The translations under genes and the position numbers were made by a program. 31,626 nt of DNA, taken from positions 1 to 31,626 of the forward strand of contig NZ_MUXV01000028.1 in NCBI RefSeq assembly GCF_002014975.1, in the 5' to 3' direction. Below, in pieces: positions 6,675-15,482 of the stretch. The stretch's first letter is position 1. Each line of letters begins with the position of its first letter. The DNA is from Moraxella bovis. Lineage in GTDB: Bacteria > Pseudomonadota > Gammaproteobacteria > Pseudomonadales > Moraxellaceae. The notes under the pieces were generated by a model. That model was not told the DNA's origin, made no database searches, and saw only the letters and a program-made list of their open reading frames with translations.

Positions 6675-8336
6675 ATGGCTCAATATATTTATACAATGAA
6701 CAAAGTGTCCAAAATTATCCCGCCTAAGCGAGAGATTTTAAAGGACATTTCATTGTCATTTTTCCCAGGTGCCAAAATTGGCGTATTGGGGCTAAACGGT
6801 GCAGGCAAATCCACCTTGCTACGCATTATGGCAGGCGTGGACACCGAATACAATGGTGAAGCTCGCCCCCAAGCAGGCATTAAAGTTGGCTATTTACCCC
6901 AAGAACCCCAGCTAGACCCTGCCAAAGATGTGCGTGGCAATGTGGAAGACGGCGTACGAGAAGCCCTAGATGCCCTTGAACGCCTAAACCAAATCTACGC
7001 CGAATATGCCGAGCCTGATGCTGACTTTGACAAACTTGCCGTAGAACAAGGCAAAATGGAAGACATCATTCAAGCGTGGGACGCTCACAACCTAAATACC
7101 CAGCTTGAAAAAGCAGCGGACGCCCTGCGCCTACCGCCTTGGGACGCTGATGTTTCTAAGCTGTCTGGCGGTGAAAAACGCCGTGTTGCCTTGTGTAGGC
7201 TTTTACTTTCTAAGCCTGATATGCTACTTTTAGATGAGCCGACTAACCATTTGGACGCAGAGTCTGTGGCGTGGCTTGAACGCTTTTTAAAAGATTATTC
7301 TGGTACGATTGTGGCGATTACCCACGACCGCTACTTCCTTGATAATGTGGCTGAGTGGATTTTGGAGCTTGACCGTGGCTATGGTTATCCTTATGAAGGC
7401 AATTATACCGAATGGCTTGAGCAAAAAAATAAACGCCTAGAACAAGAGCAAAAGCAAGAAGAAGCCTTTGCCAAAGCCTTAAAACAAGAGCTTGAATGGG
7501 TGCGTAAAAACCAAAAAGGTCAACAAGCCAAATCTAAATCTCGCCTAGAACGCTTTGAAGAGATGAACTCTCGTGAATTTCAACAACGTAACGAAACAGC
7601 AGAAATTTATATCCCACCAGGGCCACGCTTAGGTAATAAAGTCATTGAGGTCAAGAACATCTCCAAATCCTTTGACGGTCGTTTGCTGTATGAAAACTTA
7701 TCCTTTACCGTGCCACCAATGGCGATTGTGGGGATTGTTGGGCCGAATGGTGCAGGTAAAACCACCTTGTTTAATATGATTACCGGCAAAGACAAGCCCG
7801 ATACTGGCACGGTAGAAGTGGGCGAGAGCGTGAAAGTCGCCTATGTGGGGCAGGTGCGTGATAATCTGGACGACAACAAAACCGTGTGGGAAGAGGTTTC
7901 TGATGGCTTGGATATGATTACCGTGGGCGAGTACACCACGCCAAGCCGTGCTTATATTGGGCGTTTTAACTTTAAAGGTCAAGACCAGCAAAAACTGGTG
8001 GGCAATCTGTCAGGCGGTGAACGCAATCGCTTGCAACTTGCCAAAACCTTAAAACAAGGGGCGAATGTCATCTTGCTTGACGAACCGTCCAACGACCTTG
8101 ATGTGGAAACCTTGCGTGCCTTAGAAGATGCGGTGCAAGTGTTCCCTGGTACGGTAATGGTTGTCTCACACGACCGCTGGTTCTTGGATAGAATTTGTAC
8201 GCACATTTTGTCATTTGAAAATGAAGAGCCTGAATTTTTTGACGGCAATTATTCAGAATATGAAAAATGGCGTAAAGAAAAACTCGGTGCCGACGCAACA
8301 CCTAAGAGAATGAAATATAAGAAGATTGGGAGCTGA
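6675..8336 (+). CDS. ettA: Energy-dependent translational throttle protein EttA (ABC-F ATPase)
   Basis: 553 residues, the usual EttA length. EttA binds the ribosomal E site and regulates entry into elongation according to the ATP/ADP ratio. There are two ABC domains without membrane segments. The first has Walker A GLNGAGKST (residues 39–47), signature LSGGEKRR, and a LLLDEPTNHLDAES Walker B. The second has Walker A GPNGAGKTT (356–364), signature LSGGERNR, and LLDEPSNDLD. A long charged linker between them (about residues 240–300, WLEQKNKRLEQEQKQEE) is the P-site tRNA-interaction motif of the ABC-F family. The C-terminus YKKIGS fits EttA. The ribosome site is AAAAGGATAGCT. A terminator lies at 8362–8392. 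Confidence 0.96.
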   Translation: MAQYIYTMNKVSKIIPPKREILKDISLSFFPGAKIGVLGLNGAGKSTLLRIMAGVDTEYNGEARPQAGIKVGYLPQEPQLDPAKDVRGNVEDGVREALDALERLNQIYAEYAEPDADFDKLAVEQGKMEDIIQAWDAHNLNTQLEKAADALRLPPWDADVSKLSGGEKRRVALCRLLLSKPDMLLLDEPTNHLDAESVAWLERFLKDYSGTIVAITHDRYFLDNVAEWILELDRGYGYPYEGNYTEWLEQKNKRLEQEQKQEEAFAKALKQELEWVRKNQKGQQAKSKSRLERFEEMNSREFQQRNETAEIYIPPGPRLGNKVIEVKNISKSFDGRLLYENLSFTVPPMAIVGIVGPNGAGKTTLFNMITGKDKPDTGTVEVGESVKVAYVGQVRDNLDDNKTVWEEVSDGLDMITVGEYTTPSRAYIGRFNFKGQDQQKLVGNLSGGERNRLQLAKTLKQGANVILLDEPSNDLDVETLRALEDAVQVFPGTVMVVSHDRWFLDRICTHILSFENEEPEFFDGNYSEYEKWRKEKLGADATPKRMKYKKIGS

Positions 8337-8361
8337 TTTAGCTTTCAATGCTTTCAATGAT

Positions 8362-8392
8362 AAAACAGCGACTTAAATGAGTCGCTGTTTTT
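8362..8392 (+). terminator. Terminator after ettA
   Basis: A perfect 12-bp stem, AAAACAGCGACT and AGTCGCTGTTTT with a 6-nt loop, then T residues. Confidence 0.85.
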
Positions 8393-8405
8393 GATAGGAT
8401 AAAAA

Positions 8406-9557
8406 ATGACAGAATATAAAAAGAATGATAAGGGCATCTGGTTGCCTACCAATCTAAACAAGCGACAAAGCAACCCAAGTAAAATACCTAATATTACCAA
8501 AACTATATCTAATTTTACAAGTCATATACCAAAAATTACAGCTTTATTTACTGTAATCGGTATCATTATTGGCAATTTGAATATTTATAACTATTTAAAA
8601 CATATAAATTTTGACTTTTTATTTTCTGATATTATTGGAAATTCATCATCCGCTATCGCTATATTATTGATACATTTGCTATTTTTATTCCTACTTACTT
8701 TTGGATTTTTCTCTCCTTTTTTGATAAATATATTTGCCAAAGTCGTAAGTTTTGATAAAAATTTAGAAATAAATTATGAAAAACTTTATGGTGTTTGTCT
8801 ATTAAATTCAATTTTTTATATAATTATAACAGTATTTTATTTAAAACTTAATTTTCAATTTGAATATTATGCATTTATGATATTCTTATCATCTTTTATT
8901 TTTCGCTTTGATAGATTTAATTTTATAACCCCAAAAGATAAAAGTCTATTTATTGCTATTTTTGTAGCAAACATTACTGTATTTCCATCTTTTATTTATT
9001 TTTCTTTCGTTTATTTCTCAATCCTACCAACAGTTGAAGATAATTTTATAACTTGGACTTTTTTCCTTGTAGGCACTTTATTGTTTTTATTTAATTTTTT
9101 AGTTTCTTATATATCAAAAACCAATACAAAATATTCTGAAATATTAGTAATTTCTTCGTTAATATTTATCGTAATATATAATTTTTTCTTATCTTCATTT
9201 CAAGATTATAGCATATCTTTACATAAACCAAAATTTATAGAAAAACCAAAAAACTCATCTTGGTATATCATCCATAATGGCAATACAAATTCAGAAAAAA
9301 TTAACGGTTTATCTAAAACAGAAATTCAAAACCTAAAACTTGAATTTAAACCCCTAGATAAAGATGTCAAAGATATTGAAAGCCCCAACGCCCTATACGG
9401 CTATATGGCATGGAATTTGGGTAATACCAAAGTATTTTGCCCTGTATCAGTAGATTTTTTTGATGATAAGGGTAATAACAAAGAAAAATCCGCCAAATGT
9501 CTAGTGATTGACGGTAAATATTTGCAACCTGTTAGTGAGCATTATTTGGCTAAATGA
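8406..9557 (+). CDS. Very AT-rich polytopic membrane protein, unknown
   Basis: 383 residues. The N-terminus (1–40) is polar and basic. About six to seven hydrophobic segments lie between residues 45 and 265 (for example near 45–62, 75–108, 125–150, 155–165, 180–205, 215–237 and 245–262). A soluble C-terminal part of about 110 residues follows, with two cysteines (VFCPV and KCLVI). Base composition is far more AT-rich than ettA and def on either side, and codons ending in A/T dominate, which suggests horizontal acquisition. The ATG follows ettA's terminator directly with GATAGGATAAAAA as a ribosome site. I do not recognise the family. The topology alone (membrane bundle plus soluble tail) does not give a function. 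Confidence 0.7.
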   Translation: MTEYKKNDKGIWLPTNLNKRQSNPSKIPNITKTISNFTSHIPKITALFTVIGIIIGNLNIYNYLKHINFDFLFSDIIGNSSSAIAILLIHLLFLFLLTFGFFSPFLINIFAKVVSFDKNLEINYEKLYGVCLLNSIFYIIITVFYLKLNFQFEYYAFMIFLSSFIFRFDRFNFITPKDKSLFIAIFVANITVFPSFIYFSFVYFSILPTVEDNFITWTFFLVGTLLFLFNFLVSYISKTNTKYSEILVISSLIFIVIYNFFLSSFQDYSISLHKPKFIEKPKNSSWYIIHNGNTNSEKINGLSKTEIQNLKLEFKPLDKDVKDIESPNALYGYMAWNLGNTKVFCPVSVDFFDDKGNNKEKSAKCLVIDGKYLQPVSEHYLAK

Positions 9558-9680
9558 TGTTGTGTGAAAAATCCATAAAAACACATAAATTTAAAGTTTG
9601 GTGGCGGTTTTTTTTATCTTTTTTTCAGGCCATTTTGACCAACAACAAAGACCGTCAAACCACGATAATCCCAAATCCAT

Positions 9681-9709
9681 TTTACCAAAGCCCAATTTTC
9701 CGATATAAT
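9681..9709 (+). promoter_or_regulatory. Probable sigma70 promoter for def
   Basis: TTTACC at 9681–9686 and perfect TATAAT at 9704–9709 with a 17-bp spacer, 28 bp before the chosen def start. This argues against the long upstream extension of that reading frame. Confidence 0.65.
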
Positions 9710-9736
9710 ACCCCAAAACCAACGACAAGAGACATT

Positions 9737-10249
9737 ATGGCACTATTACCCATTTTACATTATCCTGACCCACGTTTGCGTACTGTGGCAAGCGAGGTTG
9801 GCGAGATTACTGATGAGATTAAGACCTTAATCAGCGACATGTTTGAGACCATGTATGATGCCAAGGGCATTGGGCTGGCAGCGACACAGGTGGACAGGCA
9901 CGTGCAAGTGGTAACCATGGATCTCGCCAAAGAGGGCGAAGAGCCACAGCCCAAGGTGTACATTAACCCCAAAGTTACGCCACTGACCGATGAGCTTGTC
10001 CCTTATAAAGAGGGCTGTTTGTCCATTCCTGAGGTGTATGATGACATTAGTCGCCCTGCTCGTGTGCAGATTGATGCCTTAGATGCTGACGGTAAGCCAT
10101 TTAGCGTTGAGGCGGATGGGCTGTTGGCAGTATGCATTCAGCATGAGCTTGACCACCTAAAAGGCATTGTATTTGTGGATTATCTATCCCGCCTAAAACA
10201 AGACCGTGCCAGAGAAAAGGTGCGTAAAGTGGTCGCCAAAAAAGGCTGA
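9737..10249 (+). CDS. def: Peptide deformylase
   Basis: Removes the N-formyl group from nascent proteins; an Fe2+/metal hydrolase in the cytoplasm. 170 residues from the ATG at 9737, a normal length. The reading frame stays open upstream to 9554, but residues there do not fit the family, whereas [15 protein letters not shown] is a typical start. All three family motifs are present: GIGLAATQ (44–51), EGCLSIP with metal ligand Cys94, and QHELDHL with ligands His136 and His140 and catalytic Glu137. In many bacteria def is followed by fmt, but here a bidirectional terminator and a convergent regulator gene follow. Confidence 0.97.
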   Translation: MALLPILHYPDPRLRTVASEVGEITDEIKTLISDMFETMYDAKGIGLAATQVDRHVQVVTMDLAKEGEEPQPKVYINPKVTPLTDELVPYKEGCLSIPEVYDDISRPARVQIDALDADGKPFSVEADGLLAVCIQHELDHLKGIVFVDYLSRLKQDRAREKVRKVVAKKG

Positions 10250-10292
10250 TTCACAAGCGTTTATACAGATAGTCTAAGATGGATATCCAGTA

Positions 10293-10325
10293 AAAAACCA
10301 AACAACAAAGCGTTGTTTGGTTTTT
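10293..10325. terminator. Bidirectional terminator between def and the ompR-type gene
   Basis: A perfect 14-bp stem, AAAAACCAAACAAC and GTTGTTTGGTTTTT, flanked by A and T runs so that it can serve both converging genes. Confidence 0.85.
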
Positions 10326-10331
10326 GTGTTA

Positions 10332-11078
10332 TCAGCTCTCTGCCCCATCAGGGACAAAGACATAACCCACACCCCACACCGTTTGGATATAGCGAGCCTG
10401 AGAGGGGTTGTCTTCGATGAGTCGTCTTAGGCGTGAGACCTGAACATCAATCGAACGCTCCATCGCTCCCCATTCACGCCCACGGGCTAGGTTCATGAGT
10501 TTGTCACGGGTCAGTGGCTCTCTGGGGTGCTGAACGAGTGCTTTTAGAACGCTAAACTCGCCCGTGGTTAGGGTGACGACATTGCCGTCTTTTTTTAGGG
10601 TGCGAGTGGACAAATCAAGCGTCCACAAACCAAACTCAACCACTTCCATCTGCTGAGATGGGGCTCCGGGCAGCTCTCGGTTATGACGGCGAAGCACCGC
10701 CTTGATACGAGCCAGTAGCTCTTTGGGGTTAAAGGGTTTGGGCAGATAGTCATCCGCCCCTGCTTCAAGCCCTGCGATGCGGTCGGTGTCCGAGCCTTTG
10801 GCGGTCAGCATGATGATGGGAATGTCGGCATTATCGGCACGCAGGCGTTTGCAAATGGCGATGCCGTCTTCGTCGGGCAACATCAAGTCAAGCACGATGA
10901 GCGAGAACATCTCACGTTGCATAAGTTTATCCATCTGCTTGCCATCATGGCATGCACGCACGGTAAAGCCATCATCTTCTAAAAATCGCTGTAATAAGGC
11001 ACGCAGTCTGGCGTCATCATCAACGACTAAGATACGATGACTGGCGTTTGGGTTTGGATTGATATTGTCTTCGGTCAT
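10332..11078 (-). CDS. ompR: OmpR-family response regulator
   Basis: 248 residues. The N-terminal receiver domain (about 14–130) has acidic residues Asp20–Asp22, phospho-acceptor Asp64 in IVLDLMLPDEDG, the conserved Thr in IIMLTAKG, and Lys in DDYLPKPF. The C-terminal winged helix (about 150–243) has LTTGEFSVLKAL, ERSIDVQVSRLRRLIE and YIQTVWGVGYVF, characteristic of OmpR itself. It would act as a transcription factor for outer-membrane or osmotic functions. A cognate envZ normally follows in the same operon, but here the gene is followed at once by a terminator, so the kinase must be elsewhere. The start has GGGGTGA about 4 nt upstream. Confidence 0.9.
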   Translation of the reverse strand: MTEDNINPNPNASHRILVVDDDARLRALLQRFLEDDGFTVRACHDGKQMDKLMQREMFSLIVLDLMLPDEDGIAICKRLRADNADIPIIMLTAKGSDTDRIAGLEAGADDYLPKPFNPKELLARIKAVLRRHNRELPGAPSQQMEVVEFGLWTLDLSTRTLKKDGNVVTLTTGEFSVLKALVQHPREPLTRDKLMNLARGREWGAMERSIDVQVSRLRRLIEDNPSQARYIQTVWGVGYVFVPDGAES

Positions 11079-11093
11079 GTGTCACCCCTGATA

Positions 11094-11099
11094 ATTATA
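11094..11099 (-). promoter_or_regulatory. Probable -10 box of the ompR-type gene
   Basis: A perfect TATAAT on the minus strand, 15 bp before the start codon's first base. The -35 region is weak, so activation by another factor is possible. Confidence 0.45.
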
Positions 11100-11415
11100 G
11101 GCTATTAGTTTACAACATTACACAAAAAATTGTAACTGTTTTTGTTATTATAAATAATATTTTAAGGTTAAATCATATCGAATGATTAAAAATCTAAAAA
11201 CTGAAGAATTATCATACCATGATAACTGCCAAAAGTCGGTAATATTTTGGTAAATGGGTTTGGTAAAATGATTCTGATTTGTCAATGCACCTTATGTGGC
11301 ATGCCATGTACAGCGATAAGCGTATAAACGGGCTTTTATCCCAATAAAATTTGTGTTAGCATAAGAGCAGTGCCTTTAACTTTCAACCTTTAATATCAAC
11401 CATTAAGGATGCCCC
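11100..11415. other. Divergent intergenic region between the ompR-type gene and the GNAT gene
   Basis: About 315 AT-rich bp. I see no open frame I would defend. It must carry promoters for both diverging genes. AAGGATG at 11404–11410 is the ribosome site of the GNAT gene. Confidence 0.5.
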
Positions 11416-11691
11416 ATGACTGACATTACCCACAACCCTGCCACACAGCGGTTTGAAGTAACCATTGATGGACATACTGGCTTTTTAAGCTATGAAGTCA
11501 TCGATGATGATACCCTAAACTATAACCACACCATCGTCCCCAAAGAGCTGGGCGGACGCGGACTGGGTACGGCATTGGTCAAACATGCTTTGGATTATGC
11601 CCGTGATAACGGCAAAAAAGTCGTGCCAAACTGTTCCTTTGTGGCAAGCTACATCGACAGACGAGATGAATACCAATCGCTGTTGGCGTGA
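11416..11691 (+). CDS. Small GNAT-like N-acetyltransferase domain protein
   Basis: 91 residues, the size of the short single-domain GNAT family (YjdJ/Gtn type, Acetyltransf_CG). It keeps the acetyl-CoA loop (ELGGRGLGTALVKHAL, residues about 45–60), preceded by NYNHTIVP and followed by KVVPNCSFVASYIDRRDEY, a typical C-terminal signature with a conserved Cys. The ribosome site AAGGAT lies 6 nt before the ATG. Substrate is unknown for this family. It stands just before the pterin-dehydratase-like gene with 122 bp between, which gives no obvious functional link. Confidence 0.85.
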   Translation: MTDITHNPATQRFEVTIDGHTGFLSYEVIDDDTLNYNHTIVPKELGGRGLGTALVKHALDYARDNGKKVVPNCSFVASYIDRRDEYQSLLA

Positions 11692-11813
11692 GTATGTTGC
11701 GATAATTGTTTACAAAAATGTTGGTAAATTGGCCAAAAATCTTGCCGAAATTTTGAAGATTTTGGTAAAATGACTTGGTGTATTTTTATATTTTACCTAA
11801 CCAAAGGAACATC

Positions 11814-12116
11814 ATGAGCAGTCTTACCGCAGACCAAGTTGCCTTACAATTAGAAAGATTGCAAGGCTGGGCATTAGATGGCAATAGCCTTGTCAAGACC
11901 TATGAATTTGCCAGTTTTGCTGACGTCATCGCCTTTACCACCCGTGTGGCGTTCTATTGTGAAGAGCTAGAACATTACCCCACGTGGGAGAACACCTATA
12001 CTTTGCTCAAAGTACGCATTGGCGAGGCTGACCAATATGAAGTGCATGGGCGAGACATTCAGCTTGCCAAACGCATGGAAATGGCAAGGGGCGTGGTCTT
12101 TGATAAAAAAGATTAA
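11814..12116 (+). CDS. 4a-hydroxytetrahydrobiopterin dehydratase-like protein
   Basis: 100 residues. The fold family (PCD/DCoH) dehydrates 4a-hydroxy-tetrahydropterin made by phenylalanine hydroxylase. Family-like features are the LQGWALDGNSLVKTYEFASFADVIAFTTRVA region and the following EELEHYPTWENTYTLLKVRI stretch. The usual active site is a His-His-Pro followed later by His-Asp. Here the first pair reads His-Tyr-Pro and the later His is not at its usual place, so catalysis is doubtful. I chose the ATG at 11814 because AAAGGAAC lies just upstream; the frame is open further upstream to 11775 but lacks a ribosome site. No phenylalanine hydroxylase gene is nearby. A terminator follows. Confidence 0.7.
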   Translation: MSSLTADQVALQLERLQGWALDGNSLVKTYEFASFADVIAFTTRVAFYCEELEHYPTWENTYTLLKVRIGEADQYEVHGRDIQLAKRMEMARGVVFDKKD

Positions 12117-12131
12117 AGCGAAATTAATTTG

Positions 12132-12157
12132 AAAAATGGGTGTCATTACCCATTTTT
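12132..12157 (+). terminator. Terminator after the dehydratase-like gene
   Basis: A perfect 10-bp stem, AAAAATGGGT and ACCCATTTTT with a 6-nt loop. Confidence 0.8.
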
Positions 12158-12449
12158 TGTGTTTTTAGATTTTAGAAATTGTTTTAAAACTCTGCCAACT
12201 CTCCATTATACATAAATTCCCCAATCAAAATAGGTCTTTTTACAAAGACTTACAAACCTTGCCATCAATCTCACACAGCTGATTTTTTGACTACATTTCA
12301 ACCATAAAACCGCCCATTTTTTAACAGACAAATACCCAAAAAGTCGGTACAATCGGTATCAAGTTTAATCAATTGGATTTTTAAATCTTGTGGTTAAATC
12401 GTTTTAATCATTCACCGTTTGTTATTTTTACGCATTTTAAGGATTTATT
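12158..12449. other. Intergenic region upstream of the Balon homologue
   Basis: About 290 AT-rich bp without a defensible gene. It ends in AAGGATTTATT, a ribosome site for the Balon gene. The long leader may hold stress-responsive control of that gene, but no specific operator is recognised. Confidence 0.45.
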
Positions 12450-13559
12450 ATGAAAGCGACTTTAAAAGATCTAAAATCTGCCCGTGGCAATCCTGCCGTG
12501 AGTATCTTTGTCAAAACTCACCGCACTCACCCAGAAAATGAGCAAGACCATATTGCCCTAAAAAATCAGCTAAAAGTCGCCGAAGAGCGTATCACGAACG
12601 AGCATGACAAACGCACAAGCGATGCCATCATGGAGCTTATCCATGCCAAAACAGACGAGCTTGACCATAATTATAACCTAGATACGCTTGCTATTTTTGC
12701 CAACGAAAATGAAGCTCAAGTGTTGCGTTTGCCATTTGACGCCAAAGAGCGTGTGATTTTGGGCGAAAAATTTGCCACCAGAGACTTGGTGCGTGATATG
12801 TCCGAGGCGGTGCATTATTATGTGCTTGTGATTACAAGCGAATATGCTCGCCTGATTGAGGCGACCAACGACCGTGTGGTCAAGGAAATTGGTGGCGAAA
12901 GCGAACGTCAATCGCAAATGAGCGAGCTGACTTTCCCAATCAAAAACACAAGTCTACCTACAGGTTCAAAAGCCGACCGCACAGGCTCATCGGATGACGA
13001 CAGCTATCTAAAAGAGTTTATGAACCGTGTGGACAAGAGCGTGCAGGAGTTTCGTAACATTGACCCGTTGCCTGTGATTTTGGTGGGCGATAGCCGTACT
13101 TTGGGCTTTTATGAGCAGGTAGTGGACAACGACAGCTTTATCATTGGCAAGGTTGACCATCTACCCAACCTAAAAGACGGACGTGCCGAAGAGATTGTGG
13201 CAGGCGTACAAGAATTGGTTGAGAACAAGCGTCTGACTCGCTACGAAACTGCTCAAGGCGAGCTTGAAAAAGCCCGTAACGAGAAGATGGTATGCACCGA
13301 TTCGCAACAAATCTACCGCTCAGCGGTTGAAGGCAATGCCGTAAAACTTCTCGTGCGTCAAGGACACATCGTGCCTGCGACCATTGATGATACTGCTTTG
13401 ACCTTGCTCGTGGCGGACGATGCGACAGCGGACGGCGTCACCGATGATGCGGTGAGTGAGATTATCGAGATAGTCAGCCACAATGGCGGTGAAGTGGTGT
13501 TTGTCCCACAGGACAAAATGGACGAAAAAGAGCCAATCGCCCTTATCACTCGCTACTAA
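12450..13559 (+). CDS. Balon-like ribosome hibernation factor (aeRF1-related)
   Basis: 369 residues. The sequence matches what I know of the bacterial aeRF1-related proteins (BAERF), in particular the Balon protein of Psychrobacter, which binds the ribosomal A site with EF-Tu during cold and stationary phase to hibernate ribosomes. Visible marks are the N-terminal KATLKDLKSARGNPAVSIFVKTHRTHPEN, a central domain (about 195–290) with PLPVILVGDSRTLGFYEQV, and a C-terminal domain ending HNGGEVVFVPQDKMDEKEPIALITRY. No GGQ peptide-release motif is seen, as expected for a non-terminating relative. Three-domain length fits. It is a single-gene unit with its own terminator. Function is by family, not shown here. 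Confidence 0.88.
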   Translation: MKATLKDLKSARGNPAVSIFVKTHRTHPENEQDHIALKNQLKVAEERITNEHDKRTSDAIMELIHAKTDELDHNYNLDTLAIFANENEAQVLRLPFDAKERVILGEKFATRDLVRDMSEAVHYYVLVITSEYARLIEATNDRVVKEIGGESERQSQMSELTFPIKNTSLPTGSKADRTGSSDDDSYLKEFMNRVDKSVQEFRNIDPLPVILVGDSRTLGFYEQVVDNDSFIIGKVDHLPNLKDGRAEEIVAGVQELVENKRLTRYETAQGELEKARNEKMVCTDSQQIYRSAVEGNAVKLLVRQGHIVPATIDDTALTLLVADDATADGVTDDAVSEIIEIVSHNGGEVVFVPQDKMDEKEPIALITRY

Positions 13560-13578
13560 TTAACATGCAACAAAGCAC

Positions 13579-13605
13579 AAAAACCTGCCTACGGGCGGGT
13601 TTTTG
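13579..13605 (+). terminator. Terminator after the Balon-like gene
   Basis: AAAACCTGCC and GGCGGGTTTT form a 10-bp stem with one wobble pair, followed by T residues. Confidence 0.75.
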
Positions 13606-13691
13606 TTTTGACTTTTGGTGGTTACAATAATCTTAAAAATTTTTGTGGCAATTTGTTACAATAAGCATAACTTTTCTCATCCAATGTTGCC

Positions 13692-14768
13692 ATGCCAAAC
13701 AAAAAAACTTCAAAAAAATCGCCCTTAAAATGGCTCGCTCTGGTTGTCGTACTAGCCCTGATTGCCCTGTGGGGTGCCATCGTCTATGTAACCGCCTTTG
13801 CCAAGACCGACCGCCCCGCCCAGACCTTGACGGTGGATAAGGGCGACACTTATCATAGCCTGCTTGTCAAGGACAAATGGCAGACCAGTCCGTTTGCGTC
13901 CAGCACCGCCGCACGGCTGTATCTTAAATTCCACGCCAAAGGCAGCCTAGAAACAGGAATATACCAAATCCCACAAGGGGCGAGCCTTGCCGATGTGGTC
14001 AAGATTTTGGGGCAGGGGGGGCAAGTTGCCATGATAAAGGTGCAAATCATCGAAGGCAGGACGGTCAAAGACCTATACCACACCCTAAAAACGACCGATG
14101 GGGTCAAGCTTGAACTACTCACACCGCTTCTGTCGGATGCTGATGGGTATTCATGGGCGGACGTGGCACGAGACAATGCCAAAGTTGCCAAAGCTCTAAA
14201 TATCAGCACGCCCAACGGTAACCTAGAAGGACAATTTGCCCCCAATACCTACTTTTTTAATCAAGGCACGAGTGATACCGTCATTTTAAAAAAACTGCAC
14301 ACCGACCAAATGGTGATATTGGATAAGGCATGGGCAGAGCGTGATAAAGATTTGCCCTACAAGACACCTTATGACGCCCTGATTATGGCAAGCATCATCG
14401 AAAAAGAAACGGGTATCACGTTCGAGCGTAATGACGTATCAGCCGTATTTGTCAATCGCCTGCGTCAAGGCATGAGACTACAAACCGACCCAACCATTAT
14501 CTACGGACTGTTTGACCGTTATGATGGCAAGATTTACCGCTCCAACATTGACGAAAAAACCGACTACAACACCTATCAGATTGACGGCTTACCGCCCACG
14601 CCCATTACCCTGCCGTCTGCCGAAGCCATAGAAGCGACAATGCACCCGTCTGATGTGCCGTATATCTATTTTGTAGCGACAGGTAAGGGCGGTCATAAAT
14701 TTAGCGTAACGCTTGATGAGCATAACAAAGCGGTGGCGGAATATCGTAAAGTGATGGCGGAGAAATAA
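13692..14768 (+). CDS. mltG: Endolytic murein transglycosylase MltG
   Basis: Inner-membrane anchored lytic transglycosylase that cuts nascent glycan strands and sets their length. 358 residues. A basic N-terminus (MPNKKTSKKSPLK) is followed by one membrane helix (about 13–34), a LysM-like region (about 45–110) and the YceG catalytic domain. The catalytic glutamate is Glu237 in MASIIEKETG, and the downstream RLRQGMRLQTDPTIIYG, TYQIDGLPPTPI and YIYFVATGKGGHKFS blocks are all characteristic. It sits 2 nt before tmk, the usual mltG–tmk pairing. A run of seven G at 14015–14021 falls in the coding sequence. Confidence 0.96.
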   Translation: MPNKKTSKKSPLKWLALVVVLALIALWGAIVYVTAFAKTDRPAQTLTVDKGDTYHSLLVKDKWQTSPFASSTAARLYLKFHAKGSLETGIYQIPQGASLADVVKILGQGGQVAMIKVQIIEGRTVKDLYHTLKTTDGVKLELLTPLLSDADGYSWADVARDNAKVAKALNISTPNGNLEGQFAPNTYFFNQGTSDTVILKKLHTDQMVILDKAWAERDKDLPYKTPYDALIMASIIEKETGITFERNDVSAVFVNRLRQGMRLQTDPTIIYGLFDRYDGKIYRSNIDEKTDYNTYQIDGLPPTPITLPSAEAIEATMHPSDVPYIYFVATGKGGHKFSVTLDEHNKAVAEYRKVMAEK

Positions 14769-14770
14769 CA

Positions 14771-15406
14771 ATGAACCAACCACCCAAATTCATCACCTTT
14801 GAAGGCACCGAAGGCGTGGGCAAAACCACTGCCATTGACCGTTTTTGCTATGAGCTTAACAGCCTTAGCATCGCCCACATTCGCACTCGTGAACCAGGGG
14901 GCAGTCCGCTTGCCGAAGATTTGCGTAAGATTTTGCTGGATAACAAAACCCACATCAATGACGACACCGAGCTTTTGCTTATGTTTGCCGCACGAGCCGA
15001 CCATTTGCACCGCACCATTTTGCCAGCACTCTCGGACGGTAAATGGGTGATTTGTGACCGTTTTTTTGACAGCACCGTGGCGTATCAAGGCTTTGGACGG
15101 TTTGGGGGCGATGAGCGTGAACTTGCCAAGATTGAACGGCTGGTCGCTGATTTTATCCCAAGACAGCCTGATTTGACCTTTTGGCTTGATTTAGACCCTG
15201 CCATTGGCTTGGAGCGGGCAGGTAAGCGAAGTCAAGCCGACCGCTTTGAGGGTGCAGGGCAAGGATTTTTTGACAAAACTTATCAAGGCTTTTTGTATCA
15301 ATATCAAAAACACCCTGAGCGTATCAAACGTATCAATGCCGACCAATGTCCTGATGACGTGGCAGGGGAGATTATGCAAGTTTTACAAGAATATTTGGCG
15401 GATTGA
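14771..15406 (+). CDS. tmk: Thymidylate kinase
   Basis: Phosphorylates dTMP to dTDP in the cytoplasm. 211 residues, normal length. P-loop FEGTEGVGKTT (residues about 9–19), the dTMP-binding TREPGGSPLAE segment, the DRFFDSTVAYQG motif with the conserved Asp-Arg, and a LID region around RAGKRSQADRFEG. The start codon is 2 nt after the mltG stop, so the two are surely co-transcribed. The usual next gene, holB, is absent and an exported-protein pseudogene follows instead. Confidence 0.97.
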   Translation: MNQPPKFITFEGTEGVGKTTAIDRFCYELNSLSIAHIRTREPGGSPLAEDLRKILLDNKTHINDDTELLLMFAARADHLHRTILPALSDGKWVICDRFFDSTVAYQGFGRFGGDERELAKIERLVADFIPRQPDLTFWLDLDPAIGLERAGKRSQADRFEGAGQGFFDKTYQGFLYQYQKHPERIKRINADQCPDDVAGEIMQVLQEYLAD

Positions 15407-15482
15407 TTTGTCGGTAAATCACATTTGCTCTGTAAACACATTGATTTTATAATGTATTTTATTTTTCAAACAAGGACATACC

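Noticed and set aside
14015..14021. Seven-G run inside mltG as a phase-variation site
   Set aside because: MltG is a housekeeping enzyme, the run is short and the frame is intact, so switching is unlikely.
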